From NCBI RefSeq assembly GCF_002002865.1, contig NZ_CP019508.1:2150501-2214500 (forward strand): DNA of 64,000 bases, in the 5' to 3' direction. A program made the translations under genes and the position numbers. Positions 25,231-33,942 of this stretch are shown in pieces; the stretch's first letter is position 1, and each line of letters begins with the position of its first letter. This DNA is from Brevundimonas sp. LM2. Lineage in GTDB: Bacteria > Pseudomonadota > Alphaproteobacteria > Caulobacterales > Caulobacteraceae. Under the pieces are notes generated by a model. The model was given only the letters and a program-made list of their open reading frames with translations, did no database searches and had not been told where the DNA came from.

Positions 25231-27426
25231 TCAGGCCGTCGCCGGCAGTCGGTCCAGATACTTGTCCATCGTCAGCGGATAGTCACGGATCCGGACCCCG
25301 GTTGCGTTGTAGACCGCGTTGGCGATGGCCGCGCCGACGCCGCACAGGCCGAGCTCGCCCACCCCCTTCGCCTTCATCGGCGAGGACTTGTCGTCCACCT
25401 CGTCGAGAAATATCACCTCCTGATCGGGAATATCGGCGTGGACGGGCACCTCGTAGCTGGCCAGATCGTGGTTGACGAAAAAACCGTGCCGCTTGTCGAC
25501 GGCCAGCTCCTCCATCAGGGCGGCCCCGACGCCCATGGTCATGGCTCCGATGACCTGGCTTCGCGCCGTCTTCGGGTTCAGGATCCGACCGGCCGCGCAG
25601 ACGGCCAGCATGCGTCGGATGCGCGTCTCGCCGGTGAAGCGATCGACCCCTACCTCGACAAAATGCCCTGCGAAGGTGGACTGCTGATACCGTTCGGACA
25701 GGTCACCGAACTCGATGAAGTCCTCCGCCACCAGCGGCCCGTCGGACGCCGTCGAGGCCAGGGTGACATTGCGACGACCCGCCCGGACGCGGCCGCCGGT
25801 GAAGGTCGCGTCGGCGGGATAGCCCAGCTTCTGGATGATCTGCTCGCGCAGCTTCATACAGGCCGCATAGACCCCGGCGGTCGAACTGTTGGCACCCCAT
25901 TGCCCGCCCGAGCCCGCCGCGGCCGGGAAGTCGGAGTCGCCCAGCTTCACTACCACCCGGTCGACGTCGATCCCCAGGGTCTCGGCCGCCGTCTGGGCGA
26001 CGATCGTATAGGTGCCAGTGCCGATGTCGGTCATGTCGGTCTCGACGGTGACGATGCCCTGGCCGTCCAGCCGGATCCGGGCCCCGGACTTCATGACGGT
26101 GTTGTTGCGGAAGCCCGCCGCCATGCCGAGCCCGACCATCCAGCGTCCGTCGCGCACGCTCGCCGGGGTCGGATTACGGCGCGACCAGCCGAACCGCTCC
26201 GCGCCGGTCTCCAGACAGGTGACGAACTGGCGGGTCGAGAACGGCCGCTCCGGCTTCTCCGGATCGACCTGGGTGTCGTTCAGGATGCGGAACGCCACCG
26301 GATCCATGTTCAGCTTCTCCGCCATTTCGTCCATGGCGATCTCCAGCGCCATCAGGCCCGGGGCCTCGCCCGGCGCGCGCATGGCGTTGCCTTCGGGCAG
26401 GTCGAGGACCGCCAGTTTCTGCGACGTCATCCGGTTGGCCCCGGCGTAGAGCAGCTTGGTCTGCTGGGTCGCCACCTCGGTCTGGCCGCCCTCCAGGTCG
26501 CCGTTCCAGCTCTCGTGGCCGATCGCGGTGATCCGTCCGTCCCGCTCGGTGCCGATGCGAATCCGCTGGATCGTAGCCGGCCGGTGCGTGGCGTTGTTGA
26601 TCATCAGCGGCCGCTGCATCGCCACCTTGACCGGCCGGCCCGCCGCCTTCGACGCCAGGGCGGCCATAACGGCGTCCGACCGCACGAACAGCTTTCCGCC
26701 GAACCCGCCGCCGATATAGGGCGAGTCCAGCCGGACGTTCTCGGGCGGAATGCCGAAGATCTTGGCGATCTCGCCCTTGCCCCAGGCGATCATCTGATTG
26801 GACGTCCACAGGGTCAGCTTGTCACCCTCCCACGACGCCATGGTCGCCATCGGCTCCATCATCGCGTGGCTGTGGTCGGGGGTCGTATAGGTCTCGTCCA
26901 GGGTGACGGGCGCGGCGGCGAAAGCGCCCGCGAAATCGCCTGCCGACGATTGTTCGGGGCCCCCTTTCGGATCGCCCGCGCCGGGCTTGGCCGCCTCCAG
27001 GTCGAAGGCACCCTTGGCCTTCACATAGTCCGCTTTGACCATTTCGGCCGCGGCCCGCGCCTGCTCGAACGTCTCCGCCACGACCACCGCGATCGCCTGG
27101 TGATAATGCTGAATATCGGGGCCGCCCAGAAGCTTGGCGGTGTTGTAGTCGCCCTTGCCGACCGTCCCGGCAGTCTCGGCCGTCACGACGGCCAGAACGC
27201 CCGGCGACGAACGGGCCTCGTCCGTGCGCAGGCGACGAATCCGTCCCTTGGCGATCGTCGCGCCGACGATATAGCCATAGGCGGGCCGGGCCTGAACATC
27301 GTGGCGTTCATAGGCGTAAAGCGCCCGCCCCGTGACCTTCAGGGGGCCGTCGATCCGGTCGATCGGCTTGCCCACCACCTTCAGCTGGTCGATCGCGTTC
27401 TGGCCCGCCGGCGTGTCGAACTTCAT
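25231..27426 (-). CDS. paoC: Aldehyde oxidoreductase molybdenum-binding subunit (PaoC/YagR-like)
   Basis: A 731-residue molybdopterin subunit of the xanthine oxidase family. It begins MKFDTPAGQNAIDQLKVVGKPIDRIDGPLKVTGRALYAYE. Substrate/Moco-domain motifs include DSPYIGGGFGGKLFVRSD, AMRAPGEAPG, AAAGSGGQWGANSSTAGVY, and the C-terminal KGVGELGLCGVGAAIANAV with the catalytic Glu. Size and start match E. coli PaoC (YagR). It would oxidise aldehydes, in the periplasm if exported with PaoA. It follows paoB after four bases and needs XdhC and MocA for its cofactor. Confidence 0.92.
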   Translation of the reverse strand: MKFDTPAGQNAIDQLKVVGKPIDRIDGPLKVTGRALYAYERHDVQARPAYGYIVGATIAKGRIRRLRTDEARSSPGVLAVVTAETAGTVGKGDYNTAKLLGGPDIQHYHQAIAVVVAETFEQARAAAEMVKADYVKAKGAFDLEAAKPGAGDPKGGPEQSSAGDFAGAFAAAPVTLDETYTTPDHSHAMMEPMATMASWEGDKLTLWTSNQMIAWGKGEIAKIFGIPPENVRLDSPYIGGGFGGKLFVRSDAVMAALASKAAGRPVKVAMQRPLMINNATHRPATIQRIRIGTERDGRITAIGHESWNGDLEGGQTEVATQQTKLLYAGANRMTSQKLAVLDLPEGNAMRAPGEAPGLMALEIAMDEMAEKLNMDPVAFRILNDTQVDPEKPERPFSTRQFVTCLETGAERFGWSRRNPTPASVRDGRWMVGLGMAAGFRNNTVMKSGARIRLDGQGIVTVETDMTDIGTGTYTIVAQTAAETLGIDVDRVVVKLGDSDFPAAAGSGGQWGANSSTAGVYAACMKLREQIIQKLGYPADATFTGGRVRAGRRNVTLASTASDGPLVAEDFIEFGDLSERYQQSTFAGHFVEVGVDRFTGETRIRRMLAVCAAGRILNPKTARSQVIGAMTMGVGAALMEELAVDKRHGFFVNHDLASYEVPVHADIPDQEVIFLDEVDDKSSPMKAKGVGELGLCGVGAAIANAVYNATGVRIRDYPLTMDKYLDRLPATA

Positions 27427-27430
27427 CGCC

Positions 27431-28381
27431 CTATCCTCTCGCGTCGCTGATGACGGCGGCGAGCGTCCGCTCCGCCAGGGTCACCTTGAAGGCGTTCTCG
27501 TGCGTCGGCTTGGCGTCTGCCAGGGCGATCGCCGCCACGGCCTTGGTGCCCTGGGGCAGGGCCGCCTCGGCCGCCTCGACGCGCCAGGGCTTGTGCGCCA
27601 GACCGCCGAAGGCGACCCGGCCGGTCCCGTCCCGCTGGAGAACGGCCGCCACCGAAACCACGGGGAAGGCGTATGACGCCCGGTCGCGGACCTTGCGGTA
27701 GACATGAAGGCCACCGAGGGGCCGCGGCAGGGTCACGCCCGTGATCAGGTCGCCGGGCGGCAGGACGGTATCGATGTCCGGTCGGTCCTCCGGAAGACGA
27801 TGGAATTCGGCCATCGGTATGGTCCGCGTGTCTCCGGCGGCATTCACCGTTTCGACCTGCGCATCCAGCACCCGCATGGCGATGGCCATGTCGCCGGGAT
27901 GGGTGGCGATGCAGTGGTCGCTGACGCCGATGACTGCCAGCTGGCGGCTGAAGCCGCCGATGGCCGAACAGCCCGACCCGGGCTCGCGCTTGTTGCAGGC
28001 CTGGGCGGTGTCGTAGAAATAGGGACAGCGCGTCCGCTGGAGCAGGTTGCCGGCCGTTGTCGCCCGGTTCCTCAACTGACCGGAGGCCCCGGCCAGCAGC
28101 GCGCGGCTGAGAACGCCATAATCGCGCCGAACGCGCGGATCACCCGCAAGGTCGGCATTGGTCACCAAAGCGCCGATGCGCAGCCCGCCTTCCGGCGTCT
28201 CCTCGATCGTGTCGAGCCCCAGCGCCCCCACGTCGATCAGATGCTGCGGCGTCTCGATCTGCAGCTTCATCAGGTCGAGCAGGTTGGTGCCGCCGGCGAT
28301 GAATTTCGCGCCCGGTTTCGCGCGCGCCGCCAGGGCCGCCGCCGCCGGGCTCGTCGCGCGCTCGTAGGTGAAGGGTCTCAT
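27431..28381 (-). CDS. paoB: Aldehyde oxidoreductase FAD-binding subunit (PaoB/YagS-like)
   Basis: A 316-residue FAD subunit starting [20 protein letters not shown]. The FAD-binding segment is [21 protein letters not shown], followed by [11 protein letters not shown], and it carries an extra 4Fe-4S-type Cys segment ([28 protein letters not shown]), as in E. coli PaoB. The start overlaps the paoA stop by four bases, so I rejected a longer in-frame extension. It transfers electrons between the 2Fe-2S subunit and the Mo subunit. Confidence 0.92.
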   Translation of the reverse strand: MRPFTYERATSPAAAALAARAKPGAKFIAGGTNLLDLMKLQIETPQHLIDVGALGLDTIEETPEGGLRIGALVTNADLAGDPRVRRDYGVLSRALLAGASGQLRNRATTAGNLLQRTRCPYFYDTAQACNKREPGSGCSAIGGFSRQLAVIGVSDHCIATHPGDMAIAMRVLDAQVETVNAAGDTRTIPMAEFHRLPEDRPDIDTVLPPGDLITGVTLPRPLGGLHVYRKVRDRASYAFPVVSVAAVLQRDGTGRVAFGGLAHKPWRVEAAEAALPQGTKAVAAIALADAKPTHENAFKVTLAERTLAAVISDARG

Positions 28382-29007
28382 GCCCGGGTCCCCGCGACGT
28401 CGGCCATGGCGTCGGCGATATTCGAATAGGCCCCACAGCGACAGATGTTGCCGCTCATCCGCTCGCGCATCTCCTCGGTGGAGGCGCGGGGACGCTCGGT
28501 CAGGCTGGCGGAGACATGGCTGGGCAGACCCTTGCGGATTTCCTCCAGCACGGCGACGGCCGAGCAGATCTGGCCCGGCGTGCAATAGCCGCACTGATAG
28601 CCGTCATGTTTGATGAAGGCCGCCTGCATGGGGTGCAGATCGTCCGGCGTGCCGAGGCCCTCGATGGTCGTCACCTTCGCGCCCTCGTTCATCACGGCCA
28701 GGCTCAGGCAGGAGTTGATCCGCTGGCCGTCGACGATGACGGTACAGGCCCCGCACTGGCCGTGGTCGCAGCCCTTCTTGGTGCCGGTCAGCTGCAGATG
28801 CTCGCGCAGCGCATCCAGAAGGGTGGTCCGGGTGTCCAGCTCCAGGGTGCGATCGGTCCCGTTCACCTCGAGCGACACGGTCATCAGGCTGGGCGCCGCG
28901 TCCGGCGACGACGTCTGGGCCCCGGCCGGCGACACGGTGGCCATCGCCGCGCCCGCGCCTCCCACCATCAGGACACCGCGGCGTGAGAGATCGAGTTCGC
29001 CGACCAT
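28378..29007 (-). CDS. paoA: Aldehyde oxidoreductase 2Fe-2S subunit with Tat signal (PaoA/YagT-like)
   Basis: A 209-residue iron-sulfur subunit. The ATG at 29007 has a GGAGG site and gives [31 protein letters not shown], a twin-arginine signal, so the complex is probably folded with its cofactors and exported by Tat. The plant-type 2Fe-2S site is [16 protein letters not shown] plus a later Cys; the second cluster is QCGYCTPGQ and ICRCG. It is first in paoABC, downstream of the palindrome at 29163-29186. Confidence 0.93.
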   Translation of the reverse strand: MVGELDLSRRGVLMVGGAGAAMATVSPAGAQTSSPDAAPSLMTVSLEVNGTDRTLELDTRTTLLDALREHLQLTGTKKGCDHGQCGACTVIVDGQRINSCLSLAVMNEGAKVTTIEGLGTPDDLHPMQAAFIKHDGYQCGYCTPGQICSAVAVLEEIRKGLPSHVSASLTERPRASTEEMRERMSGNICRCGAYSNIADAMADVAGTRA

Positions 29008-29162
29008 AGCGGCCTCCGTGGTTTGCAGGTCAGCGCCACCGTCCGAAGACGGTCGAGCGCGCGCGTTTGCGTTAGGACTAGGCAATCCGGACGGCCCGCT
29101 TGCGTTCCCGGTCGCATCAAGATTTCGATGACGCGGTAACTGGCGATCGCCGGCCGCTCCAC

Positions 29163-29186
29163 CGTTATAGCCTGCGAACTATATCG
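29163..29186. promoter_or_regulatory. ModE-box-like palindrome upstream of paoABC
   Basis: CGTTATAG (29163-29170), N8, CTATATCG (29179-29186). The halves are inverted copies with one mismatch, and the spacing equals that at 23610-23633. It lies 156 bases before the paoA ATG in a 270-base gene-free stretch (29008-29277) that shows no other feature. Confidence 0.65.
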
Positions 29187-29277
29187 CTCCGCCCTCGGCT
29201 ATACTTGCCGTTCAGGATCGCTCATGGCCGCGGCGCGGACCGACGGTCCCGCAAGGCACCGTCGCCGGCGGGCTGCG

Positions 29278-30009
29278 CTAGGCGGGCGGGTCGGGGAACC
29301 AGGTCGTCTGGCGCGCGCCGCCCGCGCCGCCCCAGGCGATGACCCATCCCCCGCCGAGCCGTCGCAGCCGGGTTTCGCCGTCCAGGCTCAGGGGCGGCGG
29401 CTCGAACGTGGCGTTCCCGACCTGGACGGGTGCGCCCGCGGCCCCGCTGACGCTCGTCGTCCATCGGCCCATGGCATCGGTCGCCACAGGCCGGCCCTGC
29501 GCCATTCCGACCGACACCTCCGACTGCGGGGCGCTGCGCCCCGACAGCAAGGTCGCCCGGCCGTCGGTGTCGATCGCATCCAGGGCCGGGGCCGGCCCCA
29601 GGCGTCGCGTCGGCGCGCCGATGGCCAGCAGGGCGATCGGCCCGCGCGGGTCCGCCGCGACCAGCAGCCTGTAGGGCGCCGGATAGGCGATCTGACCGAC
29701 CTGCGCCTTCACATCCAGGACTACATCCTGGGTCCAGGCCGGGATGCGCACGTCGAACCGGCCGCCCGCGTCCGCCCCGGCGGCATAGGCCACGCCGTCC
29801 GCTCCGGTCAGAACGACCCGGCCCAGCGGCTCGGTCCGTCCGCCGACCACCAGCATGCCGCCGGTGCGGATGACGCCTTCGACCCGCGGGCTGGAGGCCC
29901 ATCCGTCGGGCACGGCTGCGACGTCCGGGCGGGTTTCTGACCCTTTCCCACAGGCGCCGAGCGCGAGGACCACGCCGATCACCGGCCAAATTCTAAAGGG
30001 TCGTTTCAT
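29278..30009 (-). CDS. Hypothetical lipoprotein
   Basis: A 243-residue protein starting MKRPFRIWPVIGVVLALGAC at the ATG at 30009, with a lipoprotein signal and lipobox LGAC. The mature part contains carboxypeptidase-regulatory or Ig-like repeat features: GRVVLTGADGVAYAAGADAGGRFDVRIPAW and SEVSVGMAQGRPVATDAMGRWTTSVSG look like two beta-sandwich repeats of the kind GxVxxTGADGxYxxxxDxxGRF. It is probably anchored in the envelope. No enzyme motif is seen. It is divergent from the LOG gene. Confidence 0.75.
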   Translation of the reverse strand: MKRPFRIWPVIGVVLALGACGKGSETRPDVAAVPDGWASSPRVEGVIRTGGMLVVGGRTEPLGRVVLTGADGVAYAAGADAGGRFDVRIPAWTQDVVLDVKAQVGQIAYPAPYRLLVAADPRGPIALLAIGAPTRRLGPAPALDAIDTDGRATLLSGRSAPQSEVSVGMAQGRPVATDAMGRWTTSVSGAAGAPVQVGNATFEPPPLSLDGETRLRRLGGGWVIAWGGAGGARQTTWFPDPPA

Positions 30010-30093
30010 CCGGCTCGCCGCGACTATAGGACTGCCTTCCCGATAGCCTGTCCACCGACCGACTGTCTCGCATCGCCTGACCCCAGAGAAGCC

Positions 30094-30711
30094 ATGAGCG
30101 TTCCCGAACCCCGCATCGCCGCTTTCGACGGCCCCTCCGTCTGCCTGTTCTGCGGCTCTTCGGACGCCGCCGACCCGAAATACACCGCCGCGGCCGCGGC
30201 TTTCGGCCAGGCCGCCGCCCGGGCGGGCTGGCGGCTGGTTTATGGCGGCGGGGGCGTCGGGTTGATGGGGGCCTCGGCCCGCGCGGCGCACGCGGCCGGA
30301 GGTCGGGTCCTGGGCGTCATGCCCGCCTTCCTGCGCAGCCGCGAACGTCTATTCGACGAGGTCGAGACACTGGTCGTCACCTCGATGCACGAACGCAAGC
30401 AGATCATGTACGATCAGTCCGACGCCTTCGTCGTCGCCCCCGGCGGGATCGGCACGCTGGAGGAGGTGGTCGAACTGCTGTCGTGGAAACGGCTCGATCT
30501 GCACGGCAAGCCGGTCATCTTCCTCAACATCGACGGGTTCTGGGATCCGTTCTTCGCCCTGATGCGGCACAGCGTCGCCACCGGCTTCACCCCGTCCTCC
30601 TTCCTCGAGGCCTGGACCGTCGCCGACACCGTCGAGGACGTCATGGCCCAGATGATCCCACCGGCGTCGGCGATGCCGGCCCGGGCCCCCTTGAAACATG
30701 ATCAGCGATAA
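30094..30711 (+). CDS. LOG family protein (nucleoside 5'-monophosphate phosphoribohydrolase)
   Basis: A 205-residue Rossmann-like LOG protein: VCLFCGSSDAADPKYTAAAAAFGQ, LVYGGGGVGLMGASARAA, and the signatures SMHERKQIM and PGGIGTLEEVVELLSWKRL. This family hydrolyses cytokinin-type or ordinary nucleoside monophosphates to base plus ribose phosphate. The Arg in MHERK and the Glu in GTLEE are in place. Bacterial members may act on AMP; true cytokinin activation is not implied. Confidence 0.9.
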   Translation: MSVPEPRIAAFDGPSVCLFCGSSDAADPKYTAAAAAFGQAAARAGWRLVYGGGGVGLMGASARAAHAAGGRVLGVMPAFLRSRERLFDEVETLVVTSMHERKQIMYDQSDAFVVAPGGIGTLEEVVELLSWKRLDLHGKPVIFLNIDGFWDPFFALMRHSVATGFTPSSFLEAWTVADTVEDVMAQMIPPASAMPARAPLKHDQR

Positions 30712-30773
30712 GTGATCATCGCTCAGTCATCGGTGGCCCTGGCGCGGACGTCCATCTGCTTTGAAAACGCGGG

Positions 30774-30802
30774 TTGACAGTTTCTTTTCAATACGCACTA
30801 TT
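30774..30802 (+). promoter_or_regulatory. Sigma-70-like promoter for the small secreted protein
   Basis: TTGACA (30774-30779), a 17-base spacer rich in T, then ACTATT (30797-30802). The spacer composition is unusually AT-rich for this genome. It lies 55 bases before the ATG at 30857. Confidence 0.5.
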
Positions 30803-30856
30803 CCCGGCGCTGACGTCTCGGGCCGATCGGCCCAGCCCAAACCCTGGAGCCCACCC

Positions 30857-31174
30857 ATGCGCGCTGTCCTGTTCACCGCCGCCCTTCTGCTCGCGCCCGC
30901 CTCGGCGAGCCTGGCCCAGTCGGCGCCCTCCAATGCCTTCACTGTTCAGGACGTCGCCAAGACGCCCCGCGCGCCCCTGCTGCTGGACGGCGTCAACTGG
31001 CGCTGCAACGCCGAGAATATCTGCACGGGTGCCGGCACGCCGTCGCAGCCCGCGCCCCGCGCCTGCCGTCGTGTGGCCCAGCGTCTCGGCACGCCCCTGG
31101 CCAGCTTCACCTACCGGGGCACGACCTTGAGCGCCGCGGACCTGGCGACCTGCAACCAGGCCGCCGCCGGCTGA
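30857..31174 (+). CDS. Small secreted four-cysteine protein
   Basis: A 105-residue protein with a clear Sec signal (MRAVLFTAALLLAPASASLAQ) and a short mature domain holding four Cys (WRCNAENIC, RACRRV, ATCNQ), probably two disulfides. GGAG precedes the ATG at 30857, and a sigma-70-type promoter lies upstream. Similar small proteins recur in Caulobacterales, but I know no function. It ends just before a strong hairpin shared with the convergent gltX. Confidence 0.75.
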   Translation: MRAVLFTAALLLAPASASLAQSAPSNAFTVQDVAKTPRAPLLLDGVNWRCNAENICTGAGTPSQPAPRACRRVAQRLGTPLASFTYRGTTLSAADLATCNQAAAG

Positions 31175-31185
31175 TCGTCTCGAAC

Positions 31186-31213
31186 CGTCGCCCCGACCCG
31201 CGTCGGGGCGACG
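31186..31213. terminator. Bidirectional terminator-like hairpin between convergent genes
   Basis: CGTCGCCCCGAC (31186-31197) pairs perfectly with GTCGGGGCGACG (31202-31213) around a four-base loop. It sits between the stops of the small secreted protein gene (31174) and gltX (31221), where a shared terminator is expected. No T-run. Confidence 0.6.
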
Positions 31214-31220
31214 CGCTGCG

Positions 31221-32570
31221 TCAGGCGACTTCGCCGCGCAGACGCTGCTCGATCCGCGCGCGTCCGATCAGCGGCACCAGCGTGGCCATGTCCGGCCCGT
31301 GCGCCTCGCCCGTCAGGATGTGCCGCAACGGCATGAACAGGGCCTTTCCCTTGGCCCCCGTCGCCGCCTTGACGGCCGCCGTCCACAGCGACCAGGCGTC
31401 GGCCCCGATCGTCTCCGGCAGCACCGCCAGGGCGGCCGCCGCGAAGGCGGGATCCTCGATCACCGGCGTCACCGGGCCCCGCACCATCCGGGCCAGATCG
31501 ACCACGTCGCCGAACTTGGACAGATTGGCGCGCACCCCGTCCCAGAAGGCCTCGCCCAGGTCGCAGTCCAGGGCCGCCAGCCGATCCTGCGCCGCCGCAT
31601 AGGGCATGGCATGCAGGGCCTGGGCGTTCAGCCGGTCCAGATCCTCGGTGTCGTAGCGGGCCGGAGACCGCCCCATCTTGTCGAAGCTGAAGCCCTGACC
31701 CAGGGCCTCGACGCTGTCGGCCACCTCCAGCGCGTCAGAAGTCCCGATCCGGCCCAGGTGGCTGGTGATGGCGATCGGCTCATAGCCCTGGTCGCGCATG
31801 TCGGCGACCGACAGCGACCCCAGTCGCTTGGACAAGGCCGCCCCGTCGGCCCCGACCAGCAGCGGCATGTGGGCGAAGTTCGGCACCGTCGTGCCCAGGC
31901 CGGCGGCGATCAGGGCCTCGAAGATCTCGATCTGGGCCCCGGTGTTGGTCGTGTGATCTTCGCCCCGGATGACGTGGGTGATGCCCATGTCGATGTCGTC
32001 GACGACCGACGGCAGGGTGTAAAGATACAGGCCGTCCTCGCGGATCAGGACCGGGTCGGACATGGAGGCGGTGTCGACCTCGGCGTGGCCGCGCGACAGG
32101 TCCTCCCAGGCGACGCGGCGACCGTTGAGCTTGAAGCGCCAGTGCGGCTTGCGCCCCTCGGATTCAAAGGCGGCCTTCTCCTCATCCGTCAGGCTGAGCG
32201 CGGCGCGGTCGTAGATCGGCGGCAGCCCGCGCGACAGCTGCACCTTGCGGCGGCGGTCCAGCTCTTCGGACGTGTCCCAGGCCGGATACAGTCGCCCCGC
32301 CGCCTTCAGCCGCTCGGCCGCGTCGTCGTAGCGGTCGAACCGTTTCGACTGGTTGTAGCGCTCGTCCCAGACCAGCCCCAGCCAGGTCAGGTCGTCCTCG
32401 ATCCCCTGTTCGAACGCCGGCGTCGACCGGGCCAGGTCGGTGTCGTCGATGCGCAGCACGAACGACCCGCCCTGCCCCTTGGCGAACATCCAGTTGACCA
32501 GGGCGGTGCGGACATTGCCGACGTGCAGCTTGCCGGTGGGGGACGGGGCGAAACGGACCTTGATGGACAT
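31221..32570 (-). CDS. gltX: Glutamyl-tRNA synthetase
   Basis: A 449-residue class I GluRS. The HIGH-equivalent is FAPSPTGKLHVGN (about 6-18) and the KMSKS-equivalent is ALSKRLGS. The acceptor-binding FRLKL-like core and DDIDMGITHVIRGEDHTTNT are typical. I chose the ATG at 32570 (MSIKVRFAP) over the open frame to 32600. Many alphaproteobacteria carry two gltX genes, and this one could be either copy. It is convergent with the small secreted protein gene and divergent from alr. Confidence 0.94.
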   Translation of the reverse strand: MSIKVRFAPSPTGKLHVGNVRTALVNWMFAKGQGGSFVLRIDDTDLARSTPAFEQGIEDDLTWLGLVWDERYNQSKRFDRYDDAAERLKAAGRLYPAWDTSEELDRRRKVQLSRGLPPIYDRAALSLTDEEKAAFESEGRKPHWRFKLNGRRVAWEDLSRGHAEVDTASMSDPVLIREDGLYLYTLPSVVDDIDMGITHVIRGEDHTTNTGAQIEIFEALIAAGLGTTVPNFAHMPLLVGADGAALSKRLGSLSVADMRDQGYEPIAITSHLGRIGTSDALEVADSVEALGQGFSFDKMGRSPARYDTEDLDRLNAQALHAMPYAAAQDRLAALDCDLGEAFWDGVRANLSKFGDVVDLARMVRGPVTPVIEDPAFAAAALAVLPETIGADAWSLWTAAVKAATGAKGKALFMPLRHILTGEAHGPDMATLVPLIGRARIEQRLRGEVA

Positions 32571-32698
32571 GGAAACGACGACCTTGAAGACGGGGCGCAC
32601 AGGTCGGTCACGCCGCCCGCCAAGTCAAGGACACCGACGCACCCCTCGCGCCGCGCTTTTGGGCTTCCCGCGCAACGATCTTGCGGCATAAGGCGGGG

Positions 32699-33736
32699 AT
32701 GACCGCCCCCGCCACCCTCACCGTCGACCTGGATGCCTTGGCGCACAACTTCCATGCCCTGGAAGCCGTGACGGGCGTCGAGGTCCATCCGGTGGTCAAG
32801 GCCGATGCCTATGGCCTTGGGGCCGTTCCCGTGGCCCGGCGGCTGATGAGCGAAGGCGCGCGGACCTTCTTCGTCGCGCGTCTGGCGGAAGGGCTGGCCC
32901 TGCGTGAGGCGCTCGATGCCGAGCCTCTCATCTATGTCCTGGACGGCTGCGTCGGCGATGCCGCAGCAGTCCTCAAGGCCGCCGATCTGCGTCCCATCCT
33001 GAACCACGGCGAACAGCTTGCGGCCTGGCGGGCGGCGGGGGGCGGCCCCTGCGGCCTGCAGATCGACACCGGCATGAACCGCCTGGGCTTCCGGGTGGAA
33101 GACGCGCCGGAGCCGTTCAAGGGTCTGGCCCTGGTCATGAGCCATCTGGCCTGCGGCGACGATCCCGCCCAGCCGATGAACCGCCGCCAGCGCGACGCCT
33201 TCGCCGGGGTCGGCGCCCGCTATCCGGGCACGGTGCGGTCGTTCGCCAATTCCGGCGGCTGTTTTCTCGGCCCCGACTTTGGGTTCGACGCGGTACGGCC
33301 TGGGATCTGTCTCTACGGCGGCGGCCCCGAAGGGCGACCGGATACCCGCCTCAAGGCCGTCGCCACCCTGGGCGCCGAGATCCTTCAAATCCGCGACGTG
33401 CCCGCTGAGGAGAGCATCGGCTATTCGCGCGGCTTTGTCGCCGATACGCCCCGCCGCATCGCCACCTGCGGGGCGGGCTATGCCGATGGAGTCCTTCGCA
33501 GCACCTCCCCGGATGGCCAGGTCTGGGTGGCGGGCACGCTGCGCCCGGTCCTGGGTCGCGTCTCGATGGATGTGATCGCGGTGGACGTGACGGGTCTGGA
33601 CGTGGCGCTGGGCGACAGCGTCGAGCTGTTCGGCCCGAACCGGTTGCTGGACGAGGCGGCGAAGGCGGCCGGGACGATCGGCTACGAGCTGCTGACGTCG
33701 GTTACGGCCCGTGTGCCGCGGCTCTACGTCGGTTGA
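32699..33736 (+). CDS. alr: Alanine racemase
   Basis: A 345-residue fold-type III PLP enzyme making D-Ala for peptidoglycan. The PLP Lys34 is in VVKADAYGLG. The substrate-pocket Tyr region is YSRGF and CGAGYADG, with LGRVSMDVIAVDV and the early LDALAHNF strand. GGCGGGG precedes the ATG at 32699. A palindromic repeat follows it before radA. Confidence 0.93.
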   Translation: MTAPATLTVDLDALAHNFHALEAVTGVEVHPVVKADAYGLGAVPVARRLMSEGARTFFVARLAEGLALREALDAEPLIYVLDGCVGDAAAVLKAADLRPILNHGEQLAAWRAAGGGPCGLQIDTGMNRLGFRVEDAPEPFKGLALVMSHLACGDDPAQPMNRRQRDAFAGVGARYPGTVRSFANSGGCFLGPDFGFDAVRPGICLYGGGPEGRPDTRLKAVATLGAEILQIRDVPAEESIGYSRGFVADTPRRIATCGAGYADGVLRSTSPDGQVWVAGTLRPVLGRVSMDVIAVDVTGLDVALGDSVELFGPNRLLDEAAKAAGTIGYELLTSVTARVPRLYVG

Positions 33737-33746
33737 TCCACCGCCT

Positions 33747-33808
33747 CTCCCTCCCCTTTATGGGGAGGGACGACCGCGCAGCGGTCCCTCCCCATGAAGG
33801 GGAGGGAG
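33747..33808. repeat. Palindromic intergenic repeat (CTCCC/GGGAG type)
   Basis: A 62-base near-perfect palindrome with arms of the form CTCCCTCCCCTT and AAGGGGAGGGAG and inner arms GGGAGGGACGACCGC and GCGGTCCCTCCC. It lies between alr and radA. The same CTCCCC/GGGGAG motif recurs at 48772-48917, so it is a dispersed REP-like element. Confidence 0.7.
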
Positions 33809-33942
33809 AAAAGGCGAGTGCCGCTCAGCCGTCATCCACTCTCGCCCCGATCCGCCCGAGAACAACGAAGCACGTCAAAATCGGTCGTAGCCGTCTTGCC
33901 TCCCCCTGCCCTGCCGCGCCTGACTCCTGTAACCCCCTCCCC

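Noticed and set aside
25216..27450. 744-codon open frame opposite paoC
   Set aside because: No family features; exact antisense of the molybdenum subunit.
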